50,392 nt of DNA. Origin: SIG603 sp964370115. GTDB taxonomy: Bacteria > Bacillota > Clostridia > Oscillospirales > Acutalibacteraceae. The notes under the pieces were generated by a model. The model had not been told where the DNA came from. It was given only the letters and a program-made list of their open reading frames with translations, and did no database searches. Made by a program: the position numbers and the translations under genes. Position 1 is the stretch's first letter. Each line of letters begins with the position of its first letter. Of the stretch, positions 1 to 9,191 are shown one piece after another. The stretch is taken from NCBI GenBank assembly GCA_964370115.1, contig CAYJIA010000011.1, positions 1 through 50,392 on the forward strand. Reading direction: 5' to 3'.

Positions 1-235
1 GTGAAAATCCTTTGGATTTTTTTGATTGTATATCGCTACAAATATCAATTTACATCGTAGGGCAAGGGCTTAGCTCTTGCCTTGGGTTTTGTGGCAACTT
101 TGCGGGCAAACACATAGGTTTGCCCCTACATTATGTTAACGAATTTTGCGGAAATCTCACTGGCGACCCGTTCCCTACACCACAAAATTCAAATTAACGG
201 TTGTAGGGGCGGTCATTGGCCGCCCGAAATTTACC
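1..235. repeat. Mosaic of short hairpin repeat modules
   Basis: This gene-free stretch holds four short palindromic modules. Positions 1-23 are the GTGAAAATCC-TTTGG-ATTTTT module, also at 22198-22221, 26103-26124 and 42641-42664. Positions 57-81 are GTAGGGCAAGGGC-TTA-GCTCTTGCC, also at 26136-26160. Positions 102-130 and 203-230 are two facing copies of the GTAGGGGC...GCCC hairpin, also at 29319-29395 and 50237-50310. No convincing reading frame with a ribosome binding site is present; I treat the 61-aa and 69-aa frames here as chance. Confidence 0.8.
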
Positions 236-264
236 GCAAATTTAAGTTTTAGACAAACAATTAT

Positions 265-301
265 AAAAAAAATCGGGCGGAAATTAATCCGTCCGATTTT
301 T
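265..301 (-). terminator. Intrinsic terminator of ppdK
   Basis: Inverted repeat with arms at 269-280 and 289-300 (12 bp with one G-U pair). On the minus strand it is followed by a run of T. It lies just after the ppdK stop codon and is a typical rho-independent terminator. Confidence 0.85.
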
Positions 302-314
302 GTTTTAACAAATA

Positions 315-2942
315 TTATTTGCTTTTTAGAGCTGCTTGAGCTGCTGCTAGTCTAGCGATTGGCACACGGAAAGGTGAGCATGATACGTAGTCTAGGCCTG
401 CATTGTGGCAGAACTCAATTGTTGTTGGGTCGCCGCCGTGCTCTCCGCAGATACCGAAGTGCATGTTTGGTCTTGTTTGTTTACCTAGTTTAACAGCTAG
501 TTCTACAAGTTTACCAACGCCATTTTTGTCTATACGAGCAAATGGATCGTTTTCGTAGATTTTTGTTTCGTAGTATGAGTTTAGGAACTTACCAGCGTCA
601 TCACGGCTGAAGCCGAATGTCATTTGTGTAAGGTCGTTAGTACCGAATGAGAAGAACTCTGCTTCTGTAGCGATTTCATCGGCTGTTAGAGCAGCTCTTG
701 GAATCTCGATCATTGTACCAACTTCGTACTCTAGCTCTACGCCAGCGTCAGCGATAGCTTTGTCAGCAGTAGCAACAACTACATCTTTAACAAATTTAAG
801 CTCGCGAACTTCACCAACTAGTGGAATCATGATTTGTGGTACCACTTTGTTTTCTGGTTGAGCTTTGTTTACGTTGATAGCCGCTTTGATAACAGCTCTT
901 GTTTGCATTGCTGCAATTTCAGGATATGTTACAGTTAGACGGCAACCACGGTGACCCATCATTGGGTTGAACTCGTGAAGTGATTCGATGATATCTTTGA
1001 TTTCCTCAACTGATTTGCCTTGAGTTTTTGCAAGTAGCTCGATGTCAGCTTCTGCTGTAGGAACGAACTCATGTAGTGGTGGATCTAGGAAACGGATAGT
1101 AACCGGATATCCTTTCATTACTGAGTATAGCTCTTCAAAGTCGCTTTGTTGCATTGGCTCGATTTTAGCAAGTGCAGCTTCTCTTTGCTCTTTAGTGTCT
1201 GAGCAGATCATTTCACGGATAGCCGCGATTCTGTCAGCTTCGAAGAACATGTGCTCTGTACGGCAAAGGCCGATACCTTGTGCACCAAAGTTGATAGCTT
1301 GTTTAGCATCGTTTGGTGTGTCAGCATTTGTTCTAACTTTTAGAGTTCTGAATTTATCAGCAAGAGTCATAATTCTGTCAAAGTCGCCGCCGATTGAAGC
1401 AGGAACTGTTGGAATAGCCTCGCCGTAGATGTTACCAGTTGTGCCGTCAAGTGACATGAAGTCGCCTTCAACATATGTTTTGCCACCTAGTGTGCATTTT
1501 TTGCCAGCTTCATCAATTTTTAGCTCTGTGCAACCAGATACACAGCATGTACCCATACCACGAGCAACAACAGCTGCGTGAGATGTCATACCGCCTCTAG
1601 CTGTAAGAATACCTTGAGCATAGTGCATGCCTTCGATATCTTCAGGAGAAGTCTCTAGTCTAACAAGAATAACTGACTCGCCTTTTTCGCCTAGTTCAAC
1701 AGCATCTTCAGCTGTGAATACGATTTTACCACAAGCAGCACCTGGTGATGCAGCAAGAGCAGAACCGATTGGAGCAGCAGCTTTTAGAGCTTTTGCATCA
1801 AATTGTGGGTGAAGTAGAGCGTCAAGTTGTTTTGGATCTATCATAAGTACAGCTTCTTCTTCTGTTTTCATGCCTTCGTCGATTAGGTCGCAAGCAATTT
1901 TTAAAGCAGCAGCAGCTGTTCTTTTACCATTTCTTGTTTGAAGCATGTAAAGTTTTTTATCTTCGATAGTAAACTCCATGTCTTGCATGTCGTGGTAGTG
2001 GTTTTCTAGTTTTTGACAAGTAGCTACGAACTCTTCGTAAACTTCTGGCATAATACCTTTAAGCTCGATGATAGGTCTTGGAGTTCTAACACCAGCAACA
2101 ACGTCTTCACCTTGTGCATTGATTAGGAATTCGCCCATAAGCTCTTTAGCACCAGTAGCTGGGTCACGGCTAAATGCAACGCCAGTACCAGAATCGTCGT
2201 TTTTATTACCGAATGCCATCATTTGTACGTTAACCGCAGTACCCCATGAGTAAGGGATTTCGTTTTGCATTCTGTAGAAGTTTGCTCTTGGGTTGTCCCA
2301 TGATCTGAAAACAGCTTTGATAGCACCCATAAGTTGCTCTTTTGGATCTGTTGGGAAATCTGTACCAAGTTTGTTTTTGTACTCGCCTTTGAATTGCTCA
2401 GCAAGTGTTTTTAGGTCCTCAGCAGTAAGATCTGTATCTTCTGTGATGCCTTTTGCTTCTTTCATTTCGTCGATTAGCTCTTCGAAATATTTTTTGCCGA
2501 CTTCCATAACAACGTCAGAATACATTTGGATAAATCTTCTGTAGCAGTCATAAGCCCATCTTGCGTTGCCTGTTGTTTTAACCATAGTTTCAACAACTTC
2601 ATCATTTAGACCTAGGTTTAAGATAGTGTCCATCATACCAGGCATAGAAGCTCTAGCGCCTGAACGAACTGAAACTAGTAGTGGATTTTCTTTGTCTCCA
2701 AATTTTTTACCTACTGTTTCTTCCATTTTTCTGATGTTTTCCATGATTTCATCTTGGATTGAATCATTGATTTTTTTTCCATCCTCATAGTATTGAGTAC
2801 AAGCCTCAGTAGAAACTGTAAAGCCTTGTGGGATTGGAAGGCCAAGCTTTGTCATCTCAGCTAGGTTTGCACCTTTACCGCCAAGAAGCTCTTTTAAACT
2901 TCCGTCGCCTTCGCTAAACTGGTAAACGAATTGTTGGTTCAT
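315..2942 (-). CDS. ppdK: Pyruvate, phosphate dikinase
   Basis: Interconverts pyruvate + ATP + Pi and PEP + AMP + PPi in the cytoplasm; in anaerobes it works in PPi-linked glycolysis or in gluconeogenesis. The 875-aa product has the full family length. The N-terminal ATP-grasp domain begins with GGKGANLAEM and contains SVRSGARASMPGMMDT. The swivelling phosphohistidine domain has GGMTSHAAVVARGMG near residues 450-460, with the catalytic His at about 455 next to the regulatory Thr. The C-terminal PEP/pyruvate TIM barrel ends with GICGEHGGDP, whose Cys (about 832) is the acid/base residue. The ATG is preceded by AGGAGG (2951-2956). It is a single-gene unit with its own promoter and terminator; no adjacent PDRP-type regulator is seen. 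All key motifs are intact. Confidence 0.98.
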   Translation of the reverse strand: MNQQFVYQFSEGDGSLKELLGGKGANLAEMTKLGLPIPQGFTVSTEACTQYYEDGKKINDSIQDEIMENIRKMEETVGKKFGDKENPLLVSVRSGARASMPGMMDTILNLGLNDEVVETMVKTTGNARWAYDCYRRFIQMYSDVVMEVGKKYFEELIDEMKEAKGITEDTDLTAEDLKTLAEQFKGEYKNKLGTDFPTDPKEQLMGAIKAVFRSWDNPRANFYRMQNEIPYSWGTAVNVQMMAFGNKNDDSGTGVAFSRDPATGAKELMGEFLINAQGEDVVAGVRTPRPIIELKGIMPEVYEEFVATCQKLENHYHDMQDMEFTIEDKKLYMLQTRNGKRTAAAALKIACDLIDEGMKTEEEAVLMIDPKQLDALLHPQFDAKALKAAAPIGSALAASPGAACGKIVFTAEDAVELGEKGESVILVRLETSPEDIEGMHYAQGILTARGGMTSHAAVVARGMGTCCVSGCTELKIDEAGKKCTLGGKTYVEGDFMSLDGTTGNIYGEAIPTVPASIGGDFDRIMTLADKFRTLKVRTNADTPNDAKQAINFGAQGIGLCRTEHMFFEADRIAAIREMICSDTKEQREAALAKIEPMQQSDFEELYSVMKGYPVTIRFLDPPLHEFVPTAEADIELLAKTQGKSVEEIKDIIESLHEFNPMMGHRGCRLTVTYPEIAAMQTRAVIKAAINVNKAQPENKVVPQIMIPLVGEVRELKFVKDVVVATADKAIADAGVELEYEVGTMIEIPRAALTADEIATEAEFFSFGTNDLTQMTFGFSRDDAGKFLNSYYETKIYENDPFARIDKNGVGKLVELAVKLGKQTRPNMHFGICGEHGGDPTTIEFCHNAGLDYVSCSPFRVPIARLAAAQAALKSK

Positions 2943-2966
2943 TGGTAACTCCTCCTAAAATTTTTA

Positions 2967-2996
2967 AACCGGATTTTTGAATTGAAATATCCGGTT
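2967..2996 (-). promoter_or_regulatory. Hairpin in the ppdK 5' leader
   Basis: Perfect 8-bp inverted repeat, arms 2967-2974 and 2989-2996 (AACCGGAT / ATCCGGTT) with a 14-nt loop. It sits 24 nt upstream of the ppdK start and downstream of the predicted promoter, so it would be in the mRNA leader. It has no T-run, so it is not a terminator. An operator or an mRNA stability element is possible. Confidence 0.5.
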
Positions 2997-3036
2997 ATTA
3001 TTAGATTTATACGCGGACTTTCATCTGCGCTAAATA

Positions 3037-3065
3037 ATTATACCAAATATGTTTTAGAATTTCCA
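3037..3065 (-). promoter_or_regulatory. Probable sigma-A promoter of ppdK
   Basis: On the minus strand: TGGAAA (3060-3065), 17-bp spacer, TATAAT (3037-3042). The -10 box is perfect and the -35 box matches 4 of 6. It predicts a leader of roughly 90 nt. Confidence 0.6.
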
Positions 3066-3157
3066 TACCTTTTTTAACAAAATTAAGATGAATTTACAAT
3101 TTCTACATACTTTATTACTACAAAAGCGAAAAAAGGTAAATTTTTAACACATTTGCC

Positions 3158-3186
3158 TTGAAAAAAGACTAATTTTCTGCAATAAT
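3158..3186 (+). promoter_or_regulatory. Probable promoter of pth-mfd
   Basis: TTGAAA (3158-3163), 17-bp spacer, AATAAT (3181-3186). It is the only reasonable sigma-A-like pair in the gap between the divergent ppdK and pth genes. The rest of that gap (about 2943-3271) is AT-rich and carries nothing else recognisable. Confidence 0.5.
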
Positions 3187-3271
3187 AAAGATACAAAATA
3201 AAATTTTAACTTCGGTGGGGCAAGTGTTTGTCCTGCCTTATACGCTTTTGTTAAAAAAATCGGAGGATGTA

Positions 3272-3868
3272 ATGTTTTTTAAAAAGAAAATTCCACAGTC
3301 GGTGGACTTTATAGTAGTAGGTCTTGGAAATCCAGGGAAAAAATACGAGAACACAAGGCATAATGCCGGATTTATTGCGCTTGATGTGATGGCAGAAAAG
3401 CTAGGCGTTAGTATAAATAGAATAAAATATAAGGGTCTTTGCCATATAGCAAAAATAGGCGACAAAAAAGTTTTACTGCTAAAACCGTCTACATTTATGA
3501 ATTTAAGCGGACAATCAGTTGTTGAGGCTATGAATTTTTACAAAATTCCACCAGAGCGCTGTATTATAATTTATGATGACATATCACTCGATGTGGGTAA
3601 GATGAGAATTAGAAGAAGCGGAAGCCACGGCGGTCAAAACGGGATGAAAAATATTATCTACTTGAGTGGTCGTGATAATTTCCCTAGAATAAAAATAGGA
3701 ATAGGAAAAAAACCACACCCCGACTACGACTTAGCAGACTGGGTGTTGTCGGGCTTTACCAAAGACGACACACCAAAAATGAAAGAAGTGTTTGACAATG
3801 CGTTTGAGGCAGTAAAACTTATGGTAGAAGAAAACACCGACAAGGCTATGAATATGTATAATTCATAA
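3272..3868 (+). CDS. pth: Peptidyl-tRNA hydrolase
   Basis: Hydrolyses the ester bond of peptidyl-tRNA released by drop-off, recycling tRNA. The frame opens at 3215, but GGAGG at 3262-3266 points to the ATG at 3272. This gives 198 aa, normal for the family, starting MFFKKKIPQS before the conserved VGLGNPGKKYENTRHN. Visible signature residues are the catalytic His in NTRHNAGF, the Asn in STFMNLSGQS, the Asp in YDDISLDVG, and the GSHGGQNGMKNI segment. It is followed after 10 nt by mfd, whose ribosome binding site overlaps the pth stop. The pth-mfd pairing is common in Firmicutes and supports both calls. Confidence 0.97.
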   Translation: MFFKKKIPQSVDFIVVGLGNPGKKYENTRHNAGFIALDVMAEKLGVSINRIKYKGLCHIAKIGDKKVLLLKPSTFMNLSGQSVVEAMNFYKIPPERCIIIYDDISLDVGKMRIRRSGSHGGQNGMKNIIYLSGRDNFPRIKIGIGKKPHPDYDLADWVLSGFTKDDTPKMKEVFDNAFEAVKLMVEENTDKAMNMYNS

Positions 3869-3878
3869 GGAGGTAATT

Positions 3879-6800
3879 TTGAAATTTATTACAGAAACAC
3901 TCATGCACTATAATGAGTTTAAAGAACTTTCGCTTGCGATAGACGGCAGACAGACGCCCTGCGTGGCGACAGGTCTTTCTGCGGTTCACAAGGCGGTGGT
4001 TTCTTTCGCGCTGTCAAAAAAGCATGGAAAAAAACTGCTGATTTTGACGGCGAACGAAGGAGAGGGCAACAAGTTTTTTGAGGACATCGGCGCAATGGGA
4101 CTTAGATGTGCAATGTATCCGACAAGGGATTTTAACTTTTTAGACGGCGCAGGTGTGTCACACGAGTACGAAAGGGCAAGGCTTGATACCCTAAAAAAAA
4201 TAAGTGACAATGAATGTGACTGCGTTATAGCGTGTATAGACGCGGCACTTCAGCTTACCATGCCCAAAAATGAACTAAAAAGAAGGGAGCTCGTCCTAAA
4301 ATCAGGCGACACAATTAAGATAGAGGAGCTTTTAAAAGCTCTTGTAAACTGTGGTTATCAACGCGCAGAGCAAACCGAGGGAATAGGTCAGTTTAGTCAT
4401 CGCGGTGGCATAGTAGATTTTTTTCCACCAGGTGAAAGTCTTCCTAAACGCATAGAGTTTTGGGGAGATGAAATAGACACGATTTCTTATTTCGATATAG
4501 AGACACAAAGAAGAGGCGACAGCGTGGAAAGCGCAGAGATTTTACCTGCGCTTGAAGTTTTGCCAAAAAGCAATAAAATTCTAATTAAAAAAATAGAAGA
4601 GCTGTCAAAATCTTTAAGGGGCAAGAGTGCGCCTATTGCAAAAGAGTTTTTAAGCGCGGAAATTTCAAAGCTTGAAAGCGGAGTGCATATTTCCTCTATG
4701 GATAAATTTATATCCTTAGTTTACGACGAAAAAGCGACGCTTTTTGACTATTTCGACCCTGAAACTTCGCTTATTGTATTCTCAGAAGGCAGTGCGTTAA
4801 AAGAACGCGAGAGGACTTTTTCTTTCTCGCTAAACGAAGAAGTTAAGGATTTATTTTCAAAAGGAATCTTGTGCAAAGGGCTTGACACATTTGCAATGGA
4901 CTGGATTTATGCACTTAGCATGGCAGAGAAAATTCCGTCGGTGCATATGGACGTATTTGCAAGGGGTAGCTACGAGATACCCACAAAATCCCTTTTTAAT
5001 ATGACTATGCGTCAACTTGCTGTATGGGGCGGAAGCTTTGAACTTTTAAAAGAAGATTTGCAGTCGGCACTTCACAAAAAGCAACGCTGCGCCGTGCTTT
5101 CAGGCACCGAAAAATCTGCAAAAACTTTGGCGGAAGACTTGCAAAAGGCAGGATTTCCAGCACAGTACTTTGACGATGTAAGCACGATTAACAAAGGGAC
5201 AGTGGCGGTCTTGCCAAAAACACTTTCGGCAGGTCTTGAAGTTCCGGGTGCGGATTTTACACTGATAAGTCACGGCAGGGTGAGCTCGGGACTTAGCGCA
5301 AAGAAAAAGAAAAAAGATAAAAACAGTAAAGAAATTTACAGCTTGTCAGAGCTTAATGCCGGCGACTATGTAGTTCACAGTACACACGGTGTCGGTGTTT
5401 TTGACGGCATACACAAAATAGATTTAAAAGGAATACAAAAAGACTATATTAAAATAAGATACGCCAAAAACGACACTCTTTATGTGCCCGTAACCCAGCT
5501 TGACATGGTGGCAAAATATATAGGCCCTAAAGAGGACAGTGCAGTGAAAATTCACCGCCTTGGCGGTGCAGAGTGGCAAAAAGCAAAGGCGAGAGTTAAA
5601 AGCGCAGTAAAAGATATAGCCAAAGAGCTTATTGTCTTATACGCAAAAAGGCTAAAGGCTAAGGGTTATGCGTTTCCTGAAGACGGCGAATGGCAAAGAG
5701 ATTTTGAGGGGCATTTTGAATATGACGAAACAGAAGATCAATTGCGTTGTATAAACGAAATCAAAAACGATATGGAAGCCGTCACGCCTATGGATAGGTT
5801 GTTATGTGGAGACGTTGGTTTTGGTAAGACAGAAGTGGCGCTTAGAGCGGCATTTAAGTGTATAACCGCCGGCAAACAGTGCGCAATTTTAGTCCCGACT
5901 ACTATACTTGCGTGGCAACATTTTCAAACCGCAATAAAACGTCTTGAGAGTTTTCCGACAAGAATAGAACTCTTGTCACGATTTAGAACTCCAAAACAAC
6001 AAGAGAAAATAATAAAAGACTTAAAAAGAGGTTATGTCGACATGATAATCGGCACACATAGGCTGGTATCAAAAGACGTTCAGTTTAAGGATTTAGGACT
6101 CGTCATAATCGATGAAGAACAGCGCTTTGGTGTGGCACAAAAAGAGAAGTTAAAAGCCCTTTGTAAGACGGCGGATATCCTCACCCTGTCGGCGACACCG
6201 ATACCAAGAACTTTAAATATGGCATTGTCTGGCGTTCGTGATATGTCGGTAATCGAAGAGGCGCCACACGATAGGCACCCAGTGCAAACCTATGTTATGG
6301 AATATGACCTAGGTATTATTTGTGATGCAATAAGAAAAGAGCTAAGACGTGGAGGTCAGGTATATTATCTTCATAACGACGTTGCAAGCATTAAAGGCGT
6401 TGCCGCAAGGATACAGGCACAAATTCCCGAGGTGAGAATAGGCATAGGGCATGGAAAAATGGACGAAAAAGAACTTTCAGAAGTCTGGCGTCAGCTTATG
6501 GAGCACGAAATTGATATGCTTATTTGCACGACTATTATAGAAACCGGCGTCGATGTGCCGAATGCAAATACTCTAATAATTGACAATGCCGATAGAATGG
6601 GTCTGTCTCAACTTCACCAGCTAAGGGGACGTGTGGGAAGAAGTAACAGGCGTGCCTATGCGTATCTTACCTATACACAAAATAAAATACTAACAGAAAT
6701 TGCCCAAAAAAGGCTTTCGGCTATCAGAGAGTTTACCGAGTTTGGAAGTGGTTTTAAAATAGCGCTAAGAGACTTGGAGATAAGAGGTGCTGGAAATATT

Positions 6801-7337
6801 TTGGGAGGAGAGCAACACGGGCACATGGAAAGTGTCGGATATGACATGTATCTAAAACTGTTAAATGAGGCAGTCGCCTTGATGAAGGGCGAAGAGCCAC
6901 CTATGCCTGAAAGAGAGTGTATAGTCGATATGCAGGTGCAGGCGCATATTCCAGAAAGCTATGTGTCGGCGACAAGGCAAAGGCTTGAAATTTATAGAAG
7001 AATTGCAGACATTAAAGATATAGAGGATTCGATAGATGTTGTCGACGAATTAATCGACCGTTTTGGTGAGCCGCCACAGGCGGTTAAAGGCCTCATAGAT
7101 ATAGCGCTTTTGAGAAACAGGGCAGCCGCACTTAATATTAAAGAGGTAAAACAGCAGGCGACGCATGTTAATTTGTTCCTTGATAAGGTTGACATGGAGG
7201 CAATTTCAAAACTAATTTCGTGCATGAAGGGCAGAGTGTTATTAAAAGCAAGTACTAGTCCATATATAAGTATAAGTCTAAATAACCAAGACCCACTTGC
7301 GGTTTTAGAGGATGCATTGACATATATGTCGAAATAA
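3879..7337 (+). CDS. mfd: Transcription-repair coupling factor
   Basis: ATP-driven DNA translocase that removes RNA polymerase stalled at lesions and recruits UvrA. The 1152-aa product starts at TTG with AAGGAGG at 3867-3873. Regions in order: an N-terminal UvrB-like module (about 1-350; GIGQFSHRGGIVDFFPPG is visible); a CarD-like RNA-polymerase-interacting domain (about 485-560; GDYVVHSTHGVGVFDGI); a RecG-like helicase core with Walker A GDVGFGKT (about 644-651) and the DEEQ box in VIIDEEQRFGV (about 743-747); motif VI around QLRGRVGRSNRRAYAYL; and the C-terminal TRCF domain (about 1000-1100). The motifs are complete and the length is standard. It is cotranscribed with pth. Confidence 0.98.
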   Translation: MKFITETLMHYNEFKELSLAIDGRQTPCVATGLSAVHKAVVSFALSKKHGKKLLILTANEGEGNKFFEDIGAMGLRCAMYPTRDFNFLDGAGVSHEYERARLDTLKKISDNECDCVIACIDAALQLTMPKNELKRRELVLKSGDTIKIEELLKALVNCGYQRAEQTEGIGQFSHRGGIVDFFPPGESLPKRIEFWGDEIDTISYFDIETQRRGDSVESAEILPALEVLPKSNKILIKKIEELSKSLRGKSAPIAKEFLSAEISKLESGVHISSMDKFISLVYDEKATLFDYFDPETSLIVFSEGSALKERERTFSFSLNEEVKDLFSKGILCKGLDTFAMDWIYALSMAEKIPSVHMDVFARGSYEIPTKSLFNMTMRQLAVWGGSFELLKEDLQSALHKKQRCAVLSGTEKSAKTLAEDLQKAGFPAQYFDDVSTINKGTVAVLPKTLSAGLEVPGADFTLISHGRVSSGLSAKKKKKDKNSKEIYSLSELNAGDYVVHSTHGVGVFDGIHKIDLKGIQKDYIKIRYAKNDTLYVPVTQLDMVAKYIGPKEDSAVKIHRLGGAEWQKAKARVKSAVKDIAKELIVLYAKRLKAKGYAFPEDGEWQRDFEGHFEYDETEDQLRCINEIKNDMEAVTPMDRLLCGDVGFGKTEVALRAAFKCITAGKQCAILVPTTILAWQHFQTAIKRLESFPTRIELLSRFRTPKQQEKIIKDLKRGYVDMIIGTHRLVSKDVQFKDLGLVIIDEEQRFGVAQKEKLKALCKTADILTLSATPIPRTLNMALSGVRDMSVIEEAPHDRHPVQTYVMEYDLGIICDAIRKELRRGGQVYYLHNDVASIKGVAARIQAQIPEVRIGIGHGKMDEKELSEVWRQLMEHEIDMLICTTIIETGVDVPNANTLIIDNADRMGLSQLHQLRGRVGRSNRRAYAYLTYTQNKILTEIAQKRLSAIREFTEFGSGFKIALRDLEIRGAGNILGGEQHGHMESVGYDMYLKLLNEAVALMKGEEPPMPERECIVDMQVQAHIPESYVSATRQRLEIYRRIADIKDIEDSIDVVDELIDRFGEPPQAVKGLIDIALLRNRAAALNIKEVKQQATHVNLFLDKVDMEAISKLISCMKGRVLLKASTSPYISISLNNQDPLAVLEDALTYMSK

Positions 7338-7340
7338 GTA

Positions 7341-7369
7341 TTGAAATTATTTGAAAAATAAAGTATAAT
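7341..7369 (+). promoter_or_regulatory. Sigma-A promoter of the lipoprotein gene
   Basis: TTGAAA (7341-7346), 17-bp spacer, TATAAT (7364-7369), directly downstream of the mfd stop. It predicts independent transcription of the following gene. Confidence 0.75.
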
Positions 7370-7409
7370 ACAAGTTGATTATATTTAAAAATTGAAAAGG
7401 AAAAAACGA

Positions 7410-8477
7410 ATGAAATTTATGAAAAAAATAGCTGTGGCTATATCTTGTGTTTTTATGATAGTTGCCACTACTGCGTGTCAAAATGCAGACTTAACATGGG
7501 CGGCGAAACAAAATGATATTACAATGAGTATAGGAGCATATACCTACTATCAAGTAGTGGCATATGACGAGGCGGCAGCACTGGTGCCTAGCGACATAGA
7601 AGTTTTAAGCGCAGAAATAGACGGCAAACCTGCTACACAGTGGATAGAAGAGCGAACAATGGAGTATGTCGAGCGCTATTTTTGGATTGAAGAAAAAGTT
7701 TTAGAAAATGGCTTTGAACTTACAGAGGAAGAAGTAGAATCTGCAAAGTCTATAAGTTCTCAAAACTGGGAGTACTACAGTCAAACGATGGATAGCCTTG
7801 GCATTTCGGAAGAATCTTTTAATAATGTAAGTGCCCAGTACGATATTAAATCTAAAAAAGTATTTGATTTTTATTATGGTGATGGTGGCGAGTATGAAAT
7901 TCCAAAAGAAGAGCTTATCGAGTACTATATAAATGGAAAATACAGCTATGCCTATACATATGTGCCACTGACTGCTACAAATGAAGACGGACAGATTAGA
8001 GAAGTTACAGAAGATGAAGAGCAAGAAATAGTAGAGATGCTAGAGCGCTATAAGACACAAATTGAAACAGGTTATACATCTGTAGACGTTGTGTCACAAG
8101 AGATAGCAATGCTAAAAGAATACACAGAGCCACTTTATGTTGCAGATATAACAGATTTAAAATACGAGTACTATCCGACAAATTTTGTCGAAACTCTTGA
8201 TAAAATGGAAAAAGGTGAGGTTGAAGTTTTTGAATCTGAAGGCAACATGATGCTTTTGCAAAAATTCAATATAGAAGCCGATGCCGAAATGATGTATCAA
8301 ACCGCGCATGTAAGACTTGGTGTTATGATAGAGCTTAAAGGTGAAGAGTTTGAAGAATTGGCATTTGATTTGGCAAAAGAAAGCGCAGACTCCATAGAGT
8401 TAAACCAAGCGGGTATAGACAGTGTTAAAATCGAAAATGTAGTAACAGACAGCAATAAGTTTGGAACTGCACAATAA
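7410..8477 (+). CDS. PrsA/SurA-like lipoprotein, probable foldase
   Basis: Probably a lipid-anchored extracytoplasmic folding factor. A TTG at 7392 is possible, but AAAGGA fits the ATG at 7410 better, giving 355 aa beginning MKFMKKIAVA. A basic n-region and a hydrophobic core (about 7-22) lead to a lipobox-like TTAC, with the Cys near residue 23. The following segment resembles the SurA N-terminal helical domain of clostridial PrsA-type proteins. A PPIC/parvulin domain would be expected at about 170-290. The part around FVETLDKMEKGEVEVFESEG resembles its late strands and helix, but a clear parvulin active site is absent. It may therefore be a chaperone without isomerase activity. The position after mfd is common for this family in Clostridia. 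Confidence 0.7.
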   Translation: MKFMKKIAVAISCVFMIVATTACQNADLTWAAKQNDITMSIGAYTYYQVVAYDEAAALVPSDIEVLSAEIDGKPATQWIEERTMEYVERYFWIEEKVLENGFELTEEEVESAKSISSQNWEYYSQTMDSLGISEESFNNVSAQYDIKSKKVFDFYYGDGGEYEIPKEELIEYYINGKYSYAYTYVPLTATNEDGQIREVTEDEEQEIVEMLERYKTQIETGYTSVDVVSQEIAMLKEYTEPLYVADITDLKYEYYPTNFVETLDKMEKGEVEVFESEGNMMLLQKFNIEADAEMMYQTAHVRLGVMIELKGEEFEELAFDLAKESADSIELNQAGIDSVKIENVVTDSNKFGTAQ

Positions 8478-8562
8478 ATATTGGTAACAATGGTAGGAAT
8501 TGGTGGATAATATTGTATTATTTAGTGAAAGTATACAAAGAAGAAAAAAATTATGAAAACCG

Positions 8563-8589
8563 TGAACCTTTTAAGGGTTTAAAGTATCT
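8563..8589 (+). promoter_or_regulatory. Candidate ECF-type autoregulated promoter
   Basis: TGAACC-TTTT (8563-8572) followed after a 15-nt gap from TGAACC by GTATCT (8584-8589), just upstream of the sigma-factor gene. The pattern resembles ECF -35 (GAAC) and -10 (CGTC/GTAT) elements, and many ECF factors transcribe their own operon. The assignment rests on pattern only. Confidence 0.35.
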
Positions 8590-8609
8590 TAGAAAGTGAG
8601 GACGTAAAA

Positions 8610-9191
8610 ATGGCAATGAATCATGCAAAGATTGCAAAGCTAGTTGAAAAAGTAAAAGATAATGATAGCCAAGCGTTTACCTCACTATATGAGATGACGT
8701 ACCAACGAATGTACTTCTTGGCGTATTCGATACTAAAGAATGAGCAAGACGCACAAGACGTGGTGCAAGAAACATATATTAAAATACTAAAGCATATTAA
8801 ATCACTAAAAGACGGAAAAGCTTTTGTGAAGTGGGCTGAAAAAGTTGTTTATACAATATCCATTAGGGAGATTTCAAAAAGGAAGTCAGAATCTATGGAC
8901 GACGAGGTCATGAACAGTATTCCAGACGATGAAAGTTCAAACCCACTCTCAAAAACAGTTGCAAAAAATGATGTAGATATTTTAACCGAACATATTTACA
9001 GGCTTGACCCTGTGCTTAGAAGTACTTTGATTTTTAAATATTTTGATGGTTATAAAATTACCACTATTTCAAAAATCATGGAGTGCCCAGAGGGTACAGT
9101 GAAAAGTAGGCTTAGTATTGCAAAGAAAAAACTAAGAGAATCATTAACTAAATCAGGAAGGAGAGATGTATATGTCGGGTTTTTTATTTAA
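8610..9191 (+). CDS. ECF-type RNA polymerase sigma factor
   Basis: Alternative sigma factor of the extracytoplasmic-function class, 193 aa. Region 2 spans about residues 20-90 and contains the typical acidic stretch NEQDAQDVVQETYIKIL. Region 4 spans about 130-185, with LDPVLRSTLIFKYFDGYKI and the helix-turn-helix MECPEGTVKSRLSIAKKKLR. Regions 1 and 3 are missing, as is normal for ECF factors. GTGAGGA lies a few bases before the ATG. Its last 20 nt overlap the start of the next gene, which suggests translational coupling and a functional pair. A candidate self-recognised promoter lies at 8563-8589. The signal it responds to is unknown. Confidence 0.93.
   Translation: MAMNHAKIAKLVEKVKDNDSQAFTSLYEMTYQRMYFLAYSILKNEQDAQDVVQETYIKILKHIKSLKDGKAFVKWAEKVVYTISIREISKRKSESMDDEVMNSIPDDESSNPLSKTVAKNDVDILTEHIYRLDPVLRSTLIFKYFDGYKITTISKIMECPEGTVKSRLSIAKKKLRESLTKSGRRDVYVGFFI

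Noticed and set aside
3215..3271. N-terminal extension of Pth (19 residues)
   Set aside because: The extension has no ribosome binding site, whereas GGAGG is placed for the ATG at 3272 and family members start there.
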